Shown here: positions 14,120-15,647 of the stretch, piece after piece
Numbering within the stretch: position 1 is the first letter of the stretch
Layout of the letters: every line of letters begins with the position of its first letter
NCBI GenBank assembly: GCA_007126865.1
Contig: SLAN01000129.1
Coordinates: forward strand, 1 to 15,647
From: Spirochaetales bacterium
GTDB taxonomy: Bacteria; Spirochaetota; Spirochaetia; DSM-27196; SKKC01
Length of the DNA stretch: 15,647 nt
Direction of reading: 5' to 3'
Position numbers and translations under genes: made by a program
The notes under the pieces: generated by a model
The model's input: the letters and a program-made list of their open reading frames with translations, nothing else
The model's database searches: none
Told to the model about the DNA's origin: nothing

Positions 14120-15647
14120 TCTTCGGCGACGGCTTCGATCAACGCCTCGGTAAGGTCCACGATGCGCGCCATGCGCGGAAAATCGAGACGGTCGGCAGTA
14201 TCTCCGATGTCGTGGTAATCCTCATGGAGACCGGTAAAGAGTGAGACGAACGGAATCCCGGCCTGGTGGAACGGAAAGTGGTCGCTGTTTGCCCGCACCA
14301 CACCGGCACGGTGCTCGACATCGACCTCCATCGATCGGGCAAGCTCAGCGACAAGCTCGACAAACGCCTCGGAGTCATCGGAGGAGTAGAGGCGCAACGG
14401 CTCGTCCGGATTCCGTCCGATCATGTCGAGGTTGACCATGAAAACCGGATCGAGCTCCGCGAGCTGCCCCGATTCAACGAACGCGCGCGACCCCAGAAGC
14501 CCGACCTCTTCGGCCGTGAAAGTGACGAAGAGCACGCTCAGCGGAGGAGGCTCGTCGCGAGCGGAGAGCCGCGCGGCGAGCTCGAGGACCGCCGCGGTGC
14601 CGGAGGCGTTATCGTCGGCACCGTGATAGACAGCCTCCGCCCCATCTCCGAAGGCACCGATATGGTCGTGGTGCGCACCGACTACAATAGCTCGCTCGCG
14701 GTCGGCGCCGGGAACAAGCGCGGCCATATTCCGTGCGGCCACCGCTTCCGGCTCATTCGACCGCCCTACGCTGAGCTCCACGTGAACAGACGACAGGTCG
14801 ACGTCGATCGAATGCGCAGCGTTATTCGAATCGCCGGCGGCCGCGTCCGCCCTCGGGTCGAGAGCGTTCTGAACCGCATCGATGTCGTAACCCGCATGCT
14901 CGAAGATCCGTGCCCCGAGCTCGTGAGAGATCTGCATGGTGATGACTCCGTCCACCGTCCTGATACGATCGAAAGGCGAGGAATCGGGATCGAGCGAGAA
15001 GAGATCGAACGGTCGCATGTCCTCCGGAACGCGCAGGTGTCGCGGTCCGGTGACCACGAGAAGTGCCTCCGCGCCCGCATCTCGAACCACCCGCGCTTTC
15101 CTGGCGAACGTAGCGTGCCGCGAGAGCTCGAGCGTACCGTGTACTCCGACCGGCTCCTCGAGCCACGGCTCGTAACGAAACGCGAGCGCGATTCGCCCAT
15201 CGAGATCGTCGGTGTTCACATCGCTCCACCCTCGATCGCCGTCATCGATCGCGTATCCGGCGAATGCGAGTGGTCCGGCAACCGTCCCACTCGTGGAAAA
15301 CGGGAGAATCCGGGCGTCACGACCGATCTGTGCGCGCAGCGGCGGTTTCTCGCCGGCGTCCTCGAGCTGAACCAGCAGCCGTGTATCGGACACGTCGAAA
15401 TCGTGACGGTAGATGGTCACGCGTTGCTCGTACCGGTCATCGTTCGCCGGCGGCGGCTCGAGATCCAGCGCCTCGAATCTTGCACGGATGAAACGCTCGG
15501 TATCGCGAATCCCGGCGGTGCCGGGAAACCTGCCGGCACGATCCGTGTCGGCGAGCCAGTAGACGTCGCGTTCGAGCCGGCTCGCGGCGCCTTCGGCGGG
15601 GCGGTCGTGGGGAAATTCGTGCGGGGGCAACTCCGCCAGAGTTATCG
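14113..15647 (-). CDS. M28-family zinc aminopeptidase with PA-like domain (N-terminus outside window)
   Basis: A co-catalytic di-zinc exopeptidase; the frame is open to the window edge, so the N-terminus, with any signal peptide or lipobox, is missing. Using the TTG at 15630 as residue 1 for numbering only, the M28 zinc ligands are His320 and Asp340 (VVGAHHDHIG, GADDNASG), catalytic Glu374 with ligand Glu375 (TAEEVGLLGS), Asp402 (NLDMIGR) and His473 (YHDIGDTADRLD). Residues about 110-275 look like the inserted PA domain seen in many secreted M28 peptidases. The domain order N-terminal helical part, PA insert, catalytic core agrees with known secreted aminopeptidases. Periplasmic or extracellular location is inferred from the family. 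It ends 204 bases upstream of dusA on the same strand, so it is probably a separate unit. Confidence 0.88.
   Translation of the reverse strand, partial: ITLAELPPHEFPHDRPAEGAASRLERDVYWLADTDRAGRFPGTAGIRDTERFIRARFEALDLEPPPANDDRYEQRVTIYRHDFDVSDTRLLVQLEDAGEKPPLRAQIGRDARILPFSTSGTVAGPLAFAGYAIDDGDRGWSDVNTDDLDGRIALAFRYEPWLEEPVGVHGTLELSRHATFARKARVVRDAGAEALLVVTGPRHLRVPEDMRPFDLFSLDPDSSPFDRIRTVDGVITMQISHELGARIFEHAGYDIDAVQNALDPRADAAAGDSNNAAHSIDVDLSSVHVELSVGRSNEPEAVAARNMAALVPGADRERAIVVGAHHDHIGAFGDGAEAVYHGADDNASGTAAVLELAARLSARDEPPPLSVLFVTFTAEEVGLLGSRAFVESGQLAELDPVFMVNLDMIGRNPDEPLRLYSSDDSEAFVELVAELARSMEVDVEHRAGVVRANSDHFPFHQAGIPFVSLFTGLHEDYHDIGDTADRLDFPRMARIVDLTEALIEAVAEER

Noticed and set aside
1..15647. Defence system, CRISPR array, mobile element or biosynthetic cluster
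   Set aside because: No cas, restriction, toxin-antitoxin, integrase, transposase or NRPS/PKS signatures and no regularly spaced repeats other than those listed.

Overview
The window is GC-rich, gene-dense bacterial chromosome with no rRNA, tRNA, CRISPR array, transposase or phage gene visible. The content suggests a Gram-negative-type bacterium: an OmpA-like domain, two FemAB/GNAT-fold acyltransferase families linked to the cell wall, and tight overlapping gene strings. A high-GC spirochaete (Spirochaeta/Alkalispirochaeta-like) is my best guess. That is an inference from overall gene style, not something a single marker proves.

Layout, left to right. 1-552 (+) is the C-terminal half of epoxyqueuosine reductase QueG, cut by the window edge. 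It converges on trmH (tRNA Gm18 methyltransferase, 575-1270, -). A FemAB-family peptidoglycan-bridge transferase (1305-2417, +) is divergent from trmH. Just after its stop lies a 73-bp-period tandem duplication that copies the last codons and stop of the gene. A sugar-phosphate nucleotidyltransferase-like gene (2546-3454, -) faces it. Divergent from that are a COG3146-type FemAB-like acyltransferase (3523-4722, +) and, overlapping it by ATGA, an MDR dehydrogenase-like protein that has lost most zinc ligands (4719-5780, +).

From 13908 down to 5803 ten genes run on the minus strand with gaps of -4 to about 27 bases, so they look like one operon or a few nested units. In transcription order they are: dusA (tRNA dihydrouridine synthase A), a SAM methyltransferase, a membrane protein that appears to join a DnaK-substrate-binding-like beta domain, a TM helix, an acidic repeat linker and an OmpA-like domain, an amidase-signature hydrolase with a long N-terminal extension, a Lys/Ser/Thr-tailed unknown protein, a quinone-oxidoreductase-like MDR protein, a 68-aa Ala/Glu-rich small protein, a thioredoxin-fold-like protein with one cysteine, a two-TM membrane protein, and a second SAM methyltransferase. 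A candidate promoter and an 11-bp inverted repeat lie upstream of dusA. At the right edge is an M28 zinc aminopeptidase (14113-15647, -), cut at its N-terminus.

How the genes work together: three unrelated loci modify tRNA (QueG, TrmH, DusA). Two loci carry FemAB-fold acyltransferases likely acting on cell-envelope precursors. The long minus-strand operon mixes tRNA modification, envelope and redox-like proteins with no obvious single pathway. The most unusual item is the predicted SBD-TM-acidic repeat-OmpA protein at 11001-11957. I found no defence system, biosynthetic cluster or mobile element.
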